Below are positions 42,332 to 50,924 of a stretch of 64,000 nucleotides of DNA, in pieces. Where the stretch lies: the NCBI GenBank assembly GCA_037443565.1, contig JBBIOB010000003.1, positions 72,831 through 136,830 on the forward strand. The letters are read 5' to 3'. How positions within the stretch are numbered: the stretch's first letter is position 1; each line of letters begins with the position of its first letter. This stretch comes from Fervidifonticultor_A sp037443565 (GTDB taxonomy: Bacteria; Sysuimicrobiota; Sysuimicrobiia; Sysuimicrobiales; Humicultoraceae). The notes below the pieces were generated by a model. That model did no database searches, was not told the origin of the DNA, and saw nothing but the letters and a program-made list of their open reading frames with translations. A program made the translations under genes and the position numbers.

Positions 42332-44595
42332 ATCATCGCCTGGTACCGCCGGCGTAGTCTGAGGCGCACCGTCTCAGCGGCGGTGTTGATCAGGAAGGTC
42401 AGGATGAACAGCAACAGGGCCGTCAGGAAGAGCACCCGGTAGAGCGAGCCCCCCTGCGGGGCCTCGGGAAGTTCTACCGCGATGTTGGCCGAGAGCGCCC
42501 GGAATCCGTTGAAGATCGACCAGTCCATCACAGGCGTGTTGCCGGTCGCCATGAGCACGATCATCGTCTCGCCGACGGCGCGGCCGAATCCGATCATGAC
42601 GGCCGAGAAGATCCCCGGACTGGCGGTCGGCAGCACGACCCGCGCCGCGGTCTGCCAGCGCGTGGCCCCCAGCGCGAGCGAGCCCGCCGCCAGGTACGGC
42701 GGGACGTTTGACAGCGCATCTTCGGCGATCGTGAAGATAATCGGGATGATGGCGAAACCCATCGCAATGCCGACGACGAGCGAGTTCCGCTGGTCGTACG
42801 TCACCCCGAAGACCTGATGCAGCCAGGTGCGAAAGTCTCCACCGAGCAGGCCGGCCTCGACTGCCCCACCGAGCCGTAGCGCCGCCCACACGCACACGAC
42901 CACGGCCGGAATCAAGACGGCCACCTCCGTCCCGGGGCGGAGCGTTCGCCCGCCACCCCGCAGTCGCTGCCAGAGGAGCAACACCGGGATGACGCCGAGA
43001 GGGACCACGAGGGGAATCAGGAACACCCCGACGACCACCTTCTCAATCATCGGCGCTAACCACAATCCGGCCAGGAATCCCAGGATGACGCTGGGGAGCG
43101 CGGCCATGATCTCCACAACCGGCTTGACAATGCCCTTGAGCGCCGGATGCATGAACTGTGAGGTATAGAGCGCGCTCATCAGCGCCAGCGGCACCGCGAT
43201 GAGCATCGCGTAGAAGGTCCCTTTCAACGTGCCGTAGATGAGCGGGACGAGGCTGAACTTCTCCTCGTAGTCGTCGGTGGCCCCGGTCGACTGCCAGACG
43301 TAGGTGGGTTCCGAGTACCCCTCGTAGAGCACCCTGCCGAAGAGGCTCCGCAGCGTGATCTGAGGATGAGGGTTGTCCAGGGCCCAGTGCGAGAGCCGGC
43401 CGTCCGGGCCCGTGACGACGAATCCATCGGCCTTGGGGGCGAAGCTGATGGAGCGCGCCACGTCGCCGCGTCCAGACACCATCAGCAACGTGCGGCCCGT
43501 CGTCGCATAGTGAACGTGCACGGCCCCACCGGCGTCAAGCGAGAGAAAGCCCTTGTCGCGGCGTGAGGGCACGACGGCCGCCACCCGGTGCCGGTGGCCT
43601 TCGAAGTCGTGCGCCTTCATCAATCCGGCGGGCGGTGCGCCGGGAAGGATCAGCCACGACGTGACCCCGCCCTCCTGGTCTCCCACAAGCAGGGTCCGAT
43701 CGCCGATGAGCAGTGAGAGCGCACTGACACCGGCTTCCGGCCGGCTTGTGACCGCCAGCGACCCCTCAACCTTGGGCGTCGAGGGGTCGCCGAGATCCAC
43801 GCTGGTGACGCGGCCGTCGGCCCAGCCGACGTAGGCATGATCACCCCGACTGTCCATCACGATCTGGGTGATTTCGCTGGGGATCGGCAGGGACAGCCGC
43901 GTCCGAACAATGTCTCGCGTGGAGGGCCCGACCAGAGCTTGGGTCTCCCGGATGCCGACGATGGTGAGGTCGCGCGCCCCTGTCACCGCCGCGAGCAGCG
44001 AGCCTCGCGACGTCGCGGTGTAGGCGAGGTGGCGGACCGGTTCGCCCTCGGCGACATCGAGTGCCGCCTGCACGGACAGCTCCGGCTCGACGGTGCGCGT
44101 TCCCTCGCGAAATTGCACATCGAAGGTCACTTCGACCGGAATCACCCGGCCGTCGGACAGCCCGAGGCCGAACTGCCCACGGCCGAGCGTCGATACGGAG
44201 ATGATCCGCGCATCCCCCAGACCGTCCGGCCGCACCTCGCCCACAGTGCGGCCGTCGGCGAGGGATGCAAAGCGCACCGCCGATTCCACCACCAGGTAGA
44301 CGATCTGACGATGCTCGTCCACACCCACGGCCAGCGGCGACGACGGCAGGGGGAGATCCACCGCCGCCACCGGCCTGGCCGTGGGCGGCCTGAACAGCGG
44401 GGCGACCTGCGCGGTGATGACGATGAGGATGGCAAGGATCGACGCGATGATCAACAGGCCGCCGGCGACGACGAAGCGGCTGGCCAGCCCGTCGATGAGG
44501 CTTCGCCGGGTTCGTGTCCGGCGGAACCCGGCTGACAGGCGGGCGGACAGCAGCCGCCCGCCTGTCAGCAGTATCTCTTCTGACACGTCCGTCAC
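42328..44595 (-). CDS. pstC: Phosphate ABC transporter permease PstC (long form)
   Basis: A 755-residue permease, against about 320 for E. coli PstC. After TM1 (about 42-65) comes a periplasmic insert of about 370 residues with repeated strand-rich units (ESAVRFASLADGRTVGEVRPDG, GDHAYVGWADGRVTSVDLGD, GFVVTGPDGRLSHWALD), which look like a beta-propeller. The permease core starts about 455: LVPLIYGTLKGTFYAMLIAVPLALMSALYTSQFMHPALKG, KPVVEIMAALPSVILGFLAGLWLAP, VPPYLAAGSLALGATRWQTAARVVLPTASPGIFSAVMIGFGRAVGETMIVLMATG. The insert may sense phosphate or contact PstS; this is inference. Starts at ATG 44595, 15 bp after pstS. Confidence 0.93.
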   Translation of the reverse strand: MTDVSEEILLTGGRLLSARLSAGFRRTRTRRSLIDGLASRFVVAGGLLIIASILAILIVITAQVAPLFRPPTARPVAAVDLPLPSSPLAVGVDEHRQIVYLVVESAVRFASLADGRTVGEVRPDGLGDARIISVSTLGRGQFGLGLSDGRVIPVEVTFDVQFREGTRTVEPELSVQAALDVAEGEPVRHLAYTATSRGSLLAAVTGARDLTIVGIRETQALVGPSTRDIVRTRLSLPIPSEITQIVMDSRGDHAYVGWADGRVTSVDLGDPSTPKVEGSLAVTSRPEAGVSALSLLIGDRTLLVGDQEGGVTSWLILPGAPPAGLMKAHDFEGHRHRVAAVVPSRRDKGFLSLDAGGAVHVHYATTGRTLLMVSGRGDVARSISFAPKADGFVVTGPDGRLSHWALDNPHPQITLRSLFGRVLYEGYSEPTYVWQSTGATDDYEEKFSLVPLIYGTLKGTFYAMLIAVPLALMSALYTSQFMHPALKGIVKPVVEIMAALPSVILGFLAGLWLAPMIEKVVVGVFLIPLVVPLGVIPVLLLWQRLRGGGRTLRPGTEVAVLIPAVVVCVWAALRLGGAVEAGLLGGDFRTWLHQVFGVTYDQRNSLVVGIAMGFAIIPIIFTIAEDALSNVPPYLAAGSLALGATRWQTAARVVLPTASPGIFSAVMIGFGRAVGETMIVLMATGNTPVMDWSIFNGFRALSANIAVELPEAPQGGSLYRVLFLTALLLFILTFLINTAAETVRLRLRRRYQAMI

Positions 44596-44610
44596 CCGAT
44601 CGGCCGTCGC

Positions 44611-45594
44611 CTACTGGACCTTCTTCAAGTCCTCGAACGCGATCGGCGCCGGGATCGGGAAGTATCCGTCCTTGATGACGATCTCCTGTCCCTGTCGCGA
44701 GTAGATGAACCTCACGAACTCGCGGACCAACGGGTCGGCCTGCTGGTTGGGATTGCGGTTCGTGTACACGTAGAGGAACCGGGCCAGGGGATACGTGCCG
44801 TTGTAGGCGTTCTGCGCGGCGGCCTCCACACATGTCCCGCCCTGCTTCTCGGACAGGGGCAGCGCCCGAACGCCGGCCGTCGCATAGCCGATCCCGCTGT
44901 AGCCGATGGCAAACCGATCCACGGTGACACCCTGCACGACCGACGCAGAGCCCGGCTGCTCTTTCACCTGATCCTTGTAGTCGCCGTTGCGCAGGACGTG
45001 CTCCTTGAAGAAGCCGTACGTACCGGACGCGGAGTTGCGGCCGAACATGCTGATCGACCGGTTGGCCCAGTCCCCGGTCAGGCCCACCTGCCCCCAGGTC
45101 CGGATGTCCTCGCGGTAGCCCGCCCGGCGCGTCTTGGAGAAGATGGCATCGACCTGATCGAGCCCCAGGCACTGGATCGGGTTGTCCTTGTTGACGAACA
45201 CGGCCAGGGCGTCTGCCGCAACGCGGATCGCCGTCGGCTTGTAGCCGTACCTCCGCTCGAATGCGTCGATCTCGGTACCCCGCATCTCCCGGGACATCGG
45301 CCCGAGTTGAGCGGTCCCCGAAATCAGCGCCGGAGGCGCGGTGCTCGAGCCCTTGCCCTCGACCTGGACCTTCACGTTGGGATAGAACTTCTGGAACCCC
45401 TCGGCCCACAGGGTCATGAGATTGTTGAGCGTGTCGGAGCCGATGCTGTTCAGGTTGCCGCTGACACCGCTGACAACCCGGTAGGTCACGAGGCGGGAGT
45501 CGAGCCTGACCTGAGCGGTCGCCGGCATGCCCGCCACGATCACCAGAGCCACCAGCACCACGAGGCCCCGCAGGATTCCGAACGTCGTGCGCAT
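44611..45594 (-). CDS. pstS: Phosphate-binding protein PstS
   Basis: Periplasmic or surface phosphate receptor of 327 residues. Signal peptide MRTTFGILRGLVVLVALVIVAGMPATAQ, no lipobox Cys. Phosphate-site segments are SGNLNSIGSDTLNNLMTLW (the S-x-T loop), GKGSSTAPPALISGTAQLGPMSREM and GRNSASGTYGFFKEH (S-G-T). It looks like the family-2 binding protein of proteobacterial PstS. The ATG at 45594 has GAGGGGGG upstream. It is first in the operon and lies behind five Pho-box-like repeats. Confidence 0.95.
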   Translation of the reverse strand: MRTTFGILRGLVVLVALVIVAGMPATAQVRLDSRLVTYRVVSGVSGNLNSIGSDTLNNLMTLWAEGFQKFYPNVKVQVEGKGSSTAPPALISGTAQLGPMSREMRGTEIDAFERRYGYKPTAIRVAADALAVFVNKDNPIQCLGLDQVDAIFSKTRRAGYREDIRTWGQVGLTGDWANRSISMFGRNSASGTYGFFKEHVLRNGDYKDQVKEQPGSASVVQGVTVDRFAIGYSGIGYATAGVRALPLSEKQGGTCVEAAAQNAYNGTYPLARFLYVYTNRNPNQQADPLVREFVRFIYSRQGQEIVIKDGYFPIPAPIAFEDLKKVQ

Positions 45595-45671
45595 GAACGA
45601 ACCCCCTCTACCGTCGTCGGCCGGCGGGCTTCGCGGAGTGTGAGCCCACCGCCGCACATCACGGTAGCGCG

Positions 45672-45726
45672 CAGGGGTCAGAGGTGGGTGAAGCAAGGGT
45701 CAGGGGTGTGTGAAACGTGGGTGAAG
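45672..45726 (-). promoter_or_regulatory. Pho-box-like operator: five 11-bp direct repeats upstream of pstS
   Basis: On the minus strand the units carry the cores TCACCC, TCACAC, TGACCC, TCACCC, TGACCC at exactly 11-bp steps (plus-strand core positions 45719, 45708, 45697, 45686, 45675). PhoB-type Pho boxes are built of 11-bp direct repeats (CTGTCA in E. coli, TTCACC-like in Streptomyces). The last repeat ends 78 bp before the pstS ATG, where it would reach the -35 region. Confidence 0.8.
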
Positions 45727-45808
45727 ACTCACCAGATGTCCACACCTGTGGATGTGCCGGGCGGCCACGGCGGGCCGCCCGGCACGACCGGTCAAGGGAT
45801 GGGGAAGA

Positions 45809-46942
45809 CTACCGGTACAGCGGCAGCGGGTGCGGCTGCAACGCGTCGCCCAGCCGCCGCCGGATCGCGTCGAACGTCTCGAGATCGTACTGACCGACGA
45901 ACGTGATGGCCTCACCGCTCCGGCCGGCCCGCGCGGTGCGGCCGATCCGGTGGATATAGGTCTCGACGTCTTCCGGGATGTCATAGTTGATCACATGCGA
46001 GATGTCGGGCACGTCTAGGCCCCTGGCCGCGACATTCGTCGCGATCAGCACACGGGCGCGGCCGGCCACAAACGCCTGAAGCGCCTTGAGCCGGGCTCCC
46101 TGCGTCATGTCGCCGTGTAGGACGGCGGCCTGCAGGCCCCTCTCGCGCAGGATCTTGGCCAGGCGGTCGACCCCGCGCCGGGTTCGCCGGAACACCAGGG
46201 CCGACGGGATCTCGCCGCTCGTCAGCAGCAGGCGGAGGGCCCGGACCTTGTCCTGCTCCGCAACCTCCAGGTAGTACTGCGTGACCGTCTCGACCGTCGG
46301 GGCCGGGGCCGCGATGCTGATCCACGACGGGTTGCGCATGTGGCGAGCCGCAATGGCGTATACAGCATCCGGAAGCGTGGCCGAGAAGAGCGCGGTCTGC
46401 CGCGCGGCCGGGAGCAGGCGGATGATCGCCTCGACGTCGGGCAGGAAGCCCATGTCGAGCATCCGGTCGGCCTCGTCCAGCACCAGGAACCGCACCGCGT
46501 CGAGCCTCACCGTGCGCCGGTTGAGATGATCGAGCAGACGGCCGGGCGTCGCCACGGCCACGTGTGGGCCGGCCCTCAGCGCCGTGAACTGTCGTTCGAT
46601 GGGCTGGCCGCCGAAGAGCGTGACGACCTTGACCTTTGGCCCTGCCAGACCTCGAAACACGTCCGAGATCTGAATGGCCAGCTCGCGCGTGGGCGCGAGC
46701 ACGAGCGCCTGGATGCCTCGGGCCTGGCGGTCGAGCCGCTCGATGATGGGGATGGCGAAGGCGCCGGTCTTACCCGACCCGGTCTGTGCCTGCCCCGCGA
46801 CGTCGCGGCCGGCCAGCAGCGCCGGGATGACCTTGGATTGAATGGGAGTGGGTTCGGTCCACCCCAAGCGGGAGACTGCCCGGAGGGTGTCCGGGCTCAG
46901 GGCGAGGCCGCCGAACGTGGCCTCGCGCGTCAGTGTCGAGAT
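45809..46942 (-). CDS. DEAD-box RNA helicase
   Basis: ATP-dependent RNA helicase of about 377 residues with the minimal two-domain core and no C-terminal extension. Q motif with upstream Phe (TFGGLALS, GWTEPTPIQ), motif I AQTGSGKT, Ia PTRELA, Ib TPGR, II LDEADRML (D-E-A-D), III SAT, V ARGLDVPD and VI HRIGRTARAG are all present. The Q-motif Phe lies upstream of the first standard in-frame start (TTG 46867), so translation must begin earlier. AGGAGGTAA (46948-46956) is ideally spaced for an ATC at 46942, in a place where ATG would be expected; CTG at 46933 is another option. Confidence 0.9.
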   Translation of the reverse strand: MSTLTREATFGGLALSPDTLRAVSRLGWTEPTPIQSKVIPALLAGRDVAGQAQTGSGKTGAFAIPIIERLDRQARGIQALVLAPTRELAIQISDVFRGLAGPKVKVVTLFGGQPIERQFTALRAGPHVAVATPGRLLDHLNRRTVRLDAVRFLVLDEADRMLDMGFLPDVEAIIRLLPAARQTALFSATLPDAVYAIAARHMRNPSWISIAAPAPTVETVTQYYLEVAEQDKVRALRLLLTSGEIPSALVFRRTRRGVDRLAKILRERGLQAAVLHGDMTQGARLKALQAFVAGRARVLIATNVAARGLDVPDISHVINYDIPEDVETYIHRIGRTARAGRSGEAITFVGQYDLETFDAIRRRLGDALQPHPLPLYR

Positions 46943-47122
46943 ATGCCTTACCTCCTGTAGACCCGGGGGACCCGGGCCGGGTTTGTGCCGGCATCATGCG
47001 CGTGCCCACCGGTTCACCCAGCCCTGGATGAGGGACGAACTCCGCGGACACATGAAGCAGGCGGTGCTGCACGTCAACACCGCCCGTCCGAGAACGCAAC
47101 TATGTCGACTGCGCGTAGGGTA

Positions 47123-47566
47123 TCACATCGCCTGGACGAGTTCAACCCCCCCGGCCTCCAGCACGCCGCGGGCCACGGGGTCGGGGTAGTCCCCGGCGAA
47201 GACCACGCGGCGCAGCCCGGCGTTGAGGATCATCTTGGCGCACGTCAGGCAGGGCTGGTGCGTCACGTAGATCGTCGCACCGTTGATGCCGACCCCGTGG
47301 TAGGCCGCCTGGATGATCGCGTTCTGCTCGGCGTGCAGGCACAGGCAGGTGTCGTGGCCGGTGCCGGGCGGTGCGTCGCTGGCGCAGCGCTCGCAGCCAC
47401 CGTCGCCGCAGTTGGGCAGCCCGCGCGGGGTATCGTTGTACCCCGTCGAGAGGACCATGCGGTCCTTGACGATGACAGCGCCCACCCGACGCCGCAGACA
47501 GGTCGACCGGGAGGCCGCCAGATGGGCCATCCGCATGAAGTACTCGTCCCACGATGGGCGGGTCAT
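47123..47566 (-). CDS. dCMP deaminase (ComEB-type)
   Basis: Zinc-dependent deoxycytidylate deaminase of 147 residues, which makes dUMP for thymidylate synthesis. RPSWDEYFMRMAHLAASRSTCLRRRVGAVIVKD is the typical N-terminus. The zinc site is HAEQNAI and PCLTCAKMI; an extra zinc-like cluster CGDGGCERC with a further Cys-His is as in ComEB and T4 dCD. It follows glnA by 4 bp and lies near upp, glyA and tdk, in line with nucleotide metabolism clustering in Bacillota. Confidence 0.93.
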   Translation of the reverse strand: MTRPSWDEYFMRMAHLAASRSTCLRRRVGAVIVKDRMVLSTGYNDTPRGLPNCGDGGCERCASDAPPGTGHDTCLCLHAEQNAIIQAAYHGVGINGATIYVTHQPCLTCAKMILNAGLRRVVFAGDYPDPVARGVLEAGGVELVQAM

Positions 47567-47570
47567 GCTG

Positions 47571-48893
47571 TCAAAACTCGGCCAGGTATCGTCCCGTCTC
47601 CCACGGATGCACGGTAGCGATGTACTCGCGCCACTCGAGCTTCTTGGCCCTCGCCATGTGCTCGACGATGTGGCCGCCCAGCGCGTCGCGGATCACCTCG
47701 TCGCCCGCGAGCGCCGCCATTGCCTCTTCGAGATTGCGCGGCAGCACGCGGATCTTCAGTTGGTCCAGCTCGTCTTCGGTCATGGCGTAGATGTTGCGGT
47801 TGAGCGGCGGCCCGGGATCGAGGTGCCGCCGGATCCCGTCCAGCCCGGCCGTCAGCATGACGGCCATGGCCAGGTAGGGGTTGCACGATGGATCGGGCAT
47901 CCGCAGCTCCACGCGGGTGGCGTCGCCCCGCGCCGCCGGGATGCGAACGAGCGGCGACCGGTTGCGTTCGGCCCACGCGATGTAGACCGGCGCCTCGTAG
48001 CCTGGCACCAGGCGCTTGTACGAGTTCACCAGCGGGTTCGTGACCGCCGCCATCGCCCGCGCGTGGCTGAGCAGCCCGCCGATGTAGTACCGGCAGATCC
48101 CGCTGATCTGGTCGGGACCCTTGGGGTCGTAGAACGCGTTCTTCTTCCCGCGGAACAGCGACTGGTGGGTGTGCATGCCCGACCCGTTGATCCCGGCGAT
48201 CGGCTTGGGCATGAACGTCGCGTGCAAGCCATGCCGCCGCGCGATCGTGCGCACGACGAAGCGAAACGTCGCGACGTTGTCGGCGGTGGTGAGCACATCG
48301 GCATAGTGGAAGTCGATCTCGTGCTGTCCCGGGGCCACCTCGTGGTGGCCGGCCTCGACCTGGAATCCCATGGCCGACAGCGCCGTGATCATGTCGGCGC
48401 GCGCCGCCTCGCCCTTGTCCAGCGGCGCCAGATCGAAGTACCCCGCCTTGTCGTGCGTCGCGAGCACCGGCTGCCCCTCGGCGTCGGTGGGGAACAGGAA
48501 GAACTCGCACTCGGGCCCGGCCATCATCGCGAACCCCATGTCTGCGGCCGCCTTGATCGCGCGCCTGAGCACATACCGCGGGTCGCCCGCGAACGGCTCG
48601 CCATCGGCCGTGCGGATGTCGCAGATCAGCCGCGCCGTGGTCCCCTCGTGGTCATGCCAGGGAAACAGGGCGAACGTTGCCGGATCCGGGATCAGGTACA
48701 TGTCCGACTCTTCGATCCGCACGAACCCCTCGATCGAGGAGCCGTCGAACATGATCTCGTTGTCGAGGGCCTTCTCGAGCTCCCCGACCGGGATCTCGAC
48801 GTTCTTCAGCGTGCCCAGGATGTCGGTGAACTGGAGCCGGACGAAGCGCACACCCTGCGCGCTCGCCTGTTTGAGCACCTGCTGCTTCGTCAT
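47571..48893 (-). CDS. glnA: Glutamine synthetase (type I, alpha form)
   Basis: Condenses ammonia and glutamate with ATP. 440 residues, the length of the short alpha type that lacks the 25-residue insert and the adenylylation loop. FTDILGTLKNVEIP, MFDGSSIEGFVRIEESDMYLIPD, AGPECEFFLFP (metal Glu), INGSGMHTHQSLF, VNSYKRLVPGYEAPVYIAWAERNRSPLVRIP (glutamate/ATP site) and NPYLAMAVML are present. The ATG at 48893 follows GGGGAGGA. The 225 bp upstream hold no gene; no clear GlnR or NtcA site is seen. Confidence 0.96.
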   Translation of the reverse strand: MTKQQVLKQASAQGVRFVRLQFTDILGTLKNVEIPVGELEKALDNEIMFDGSSIEGFVRIEESDMYLIPDPATFALFPWHDHEGTTARLICDIRTADGEPFAGDPRYVLRRAIKAAADMGFAMMAGPECEFFLFPTDAEGQPVLATHDKAGYFDLAPLDKGEAARADMITALSAMGFQVEAGHHEVAPGQHEIDFHYADVLTTADNVATFRFVVRTIARRHGLHATFMPKPIAGINGSGMHTHQSLFRGKKNAFYDPKGPDQISGICRYYIGGLLSHARAMAAVTNPLVNSYKRLVPGYEAPVYIAWAERNRSPLVRIPAARGDATRVELRMPDPSCNPYLAMAVMLTAGLDGIRRHLDPGPPLNRNIYAMTEDELDQLKIRVLPRNLEEAMAALAGDEVIRDALGGHIVEHMARAKKLEWREYIATVHPWETGRYLAEF

Positions 48894-49118
48894 GTAGGAG
48901 TCCTCCCCGGGAGCCGTGCATCTAGAGCAATGCCTCCAGGTCCGCTTCTCGGCCGCGGGCGCCGGGGCCTGCCGTGGATGCAAACAAGCGAACCGGGGCG
49001 GTTTCGGCCCGAGTGTCAGGAGGCGCGCCGGCGAGGAAGCGGGGGCCAGCTTGTTCCGGGGGTGGGCTGGTCGCGCTTGATGAAGATCGGCCTTGGGTGA
49101 CACCCGATCGTGCTCTCG

Positions 49119-50879
49119 CTAGAGGGGCACCGGCGCACGACTCGCATGCCCGTCCGTCTGCACAGCCCCCAGCACCTCGAAGCCGGCCGCCCTGCCGCGC
49201 TCGACAAAGTAGTCGATGTGCTCGGTCTTCGTCCGATCGCCAAGGCTCACCCGGTCGTGGCATCCATCCAGCGCGATGATCAGCGTCTCGGCCAGACAGG
49301 CCGGGACCAGGCCGGGGCCGTACTGGCTGTAGTCGAAGTAGGCCGGGACGTCGGGCGTCCCCGGCAGGCGGACGACACCGCCCGGAATGACCTCCACCCC
49401 CGGCACCGCCGCCACCGAGGGATCGACATCTGGTGGGCGCCCGAGGTCCACCACCAGGGCGTCCGGCCGCACATGACGCGCAAAGATGATCGGCTGGGGG
49501 TGCGAGGTGGCCGTGAAGACGACCTGAGCCTCGCTGAGGAGATCGTAGCTGGTGGTAGTGTCCACACTCGTGCCCAGGGCGCGCCGCACGAGAAGCTCCT
49601 TCGACCGCCGGAGCCGCTCTTCGTCGGTGCCGACCATGATCAGACGCCCAACGTGCCCGACCAGCGCCCGGCAGATGCCGAAGCCGACGACGCCGTTCGC
49701 GCCGACGACGGCCGCGGTAGCGCCCGAGGGGTCGATCCCGCGTGAGCGGAGCCGCGCGAGGATCGTGGGGACCGCCATCTTCACGGTTCCCGCGGTGTAC
49801 GCGCCGCCGTTCGTGATCGCGATCGGCGACTGCGCCTGCACGTCGATCCCCTTGTTGCCCACGACCGACCAGTACGCGCCCAATCCGAGCACGGTGGCCC
49901 CGAGATTGGCCGCGAGTTGCGCGGCCTCCACCGCCCGGCGGACGGCCAGACCGGATTCGGAGCGGATCTGGTCCGGCAGCATCGGCACCCCGATGAGGTA
50001 GACGCGGGCCGACCGGCCGTCGGCCGTGGCGATCGACCGCAGTTCGTCCACCTTCATGGGCCGGGCGAACCGGATGAGCCAACGTACGACGCGCTCGGGA
50101 ATCAGCCCCCGCCGGGAGAGCGCCGACACCCATCGGAACCGATCGGCCTGCCAGATGTAGTCCACGGTCATCGGGTGGATCAGGAAGGCGCACACCGCCT
50201 CTCGATCGCCCAGCGCGGGCAGCGGCAGCCTGTCACCCAGGCGCGGCTCCACGCCGTCCGCTATCCGCAGCAGGTGCTCCTTGTGGTTCCAGATCGTGAT
50301 CAGCGCATAGGCGGCGCCGAGCGCCACAAACGCCGGTCCTGCGCCCGCAGCCGCCATCGTCATCGGCACCGCCAGACCGCCACCCACGGCACCCAGCGAG
50401 AGGAAGCCCCACCGTTTGCCGATGAGACGGGGACCCACGAGCAGGAGCACCGCCACCGCCACGGGCACCACCGCGACCGCCCACGGCACCGCGCCGAGTC
50501 CACCGAGCGCGATCAGGGCGCCGATCCCCACCACCACGCCCTTCATCCGTGTGTGGGCCCTGACGACGAACCGCCAGTAGGGGGAGTAGACGTGCCCGAG
50601 CACGACGCCGGCGGCCGCGGCGGCGAGCGTCCAGTCGCCCGCCGCGAGCCACGCCGCGACCAGCACCCCGAGCGCGCCCTTGAGCAGATCGAGCCCGACG
50701 GCGGCAGCCAGCGTGGGCACGCCTGCGGCCTGCGCCACGGTCACCAGGCCGAGGTTGTGAGGGGAGAAGCGATGAATGTCCACACCCCGCAGGCGCCGCG
50801 CGGCGACGTAGCCCGTCGGCAGGCTGCCGATGAGGGCCGCAAGGACGACCGCCGGGATTCCTGTCATCGCTCCAAGCAT
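49119..50879 (-). CDS. PlsY-like membrane domain fused to acyl-ACP-reductase-like domain
   Basis: A 586-residue fusion. Residues 1-205 have about six hydrophobic helices in the PlsY (glycerol-3-phosphate acyltransferase) order (LIGSLPTGYVAARRLRGVDI, DLLKGALGV, VVLGHVYSPYW), but the G-S-G-N-x-G-A-T-N loop is FSPHNLGLVT here, so acyltransferase activity is doubtful. From about 240 it matches the long-chain acyl-ACP reductase of cyanobacteria: GLGAYWSVVGNKG, ITNGGAYTAGTVKMAV, Rossmann ATAAVVGANGVVGFGICRAL, LIMVGTDEERL, GVEVIPGGVVRLPG and PACLAETLIIALDG. The Cys528 position matches the acyl-thioester cysteine. It would make fatty aldehydes, anchored at the membrane. The start could also be ATG 50867. 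Confidence 0.8.
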   Translation of the reverse strand: MLGAMTGIPAVVLAALIGSLPTGYVAARRLRGVDIHRFSPHNLGLVTVAQAAGVPTLAAAVGLDLLKGALGVLVAAWLAAGDWTLAAAAAGVVLGHVYSPYWRFVVRAHTRMKGVVVGIGALIALGGLGAVPWAVAVVPVAVAVLLLVGPRLIGKRWGFLSLGAVGGGLAVPMTMAAAGAGPAFVALGAAYALITIWNHKEHLLRIADGVEPRLGDRLPLPALGDREAVCAFLIHPMTVDYIWQADRFRWVSALSRRGLIPERVVRWLIRFARPMKVDELRSIATADGRSARVYLIGVPMLPDQIRSESGLAVRRAVEAAQLAANLGATVLGLGAYWSVVGNKGIDVQAQSPIAITNGGAYTAGTVKMAVPTILARLRSRGIDPSGATAAVVGANGVVGFGICRALVGHVGRLIMVGTDEERLRRSKELLVRRALGTSVDTTTSYDLLSEAQVVFTATSHPQPIIFARHVRPDALVVDLGRPPDVDPSVAAVPGVEVIPGGVVRLPGTPDVPAYFDYSQYGPGLVPACLAETLIIALDGCHDRVSLGDRTKTEHIDYFVERGRAAGFEVLGAVQTDGHASRAPVPL

Positions 50880-50924
50880 ACCTCACCCCGACCAGGGCCT
50901 GGGCGTGAGCGTCTGATGGTCAGA

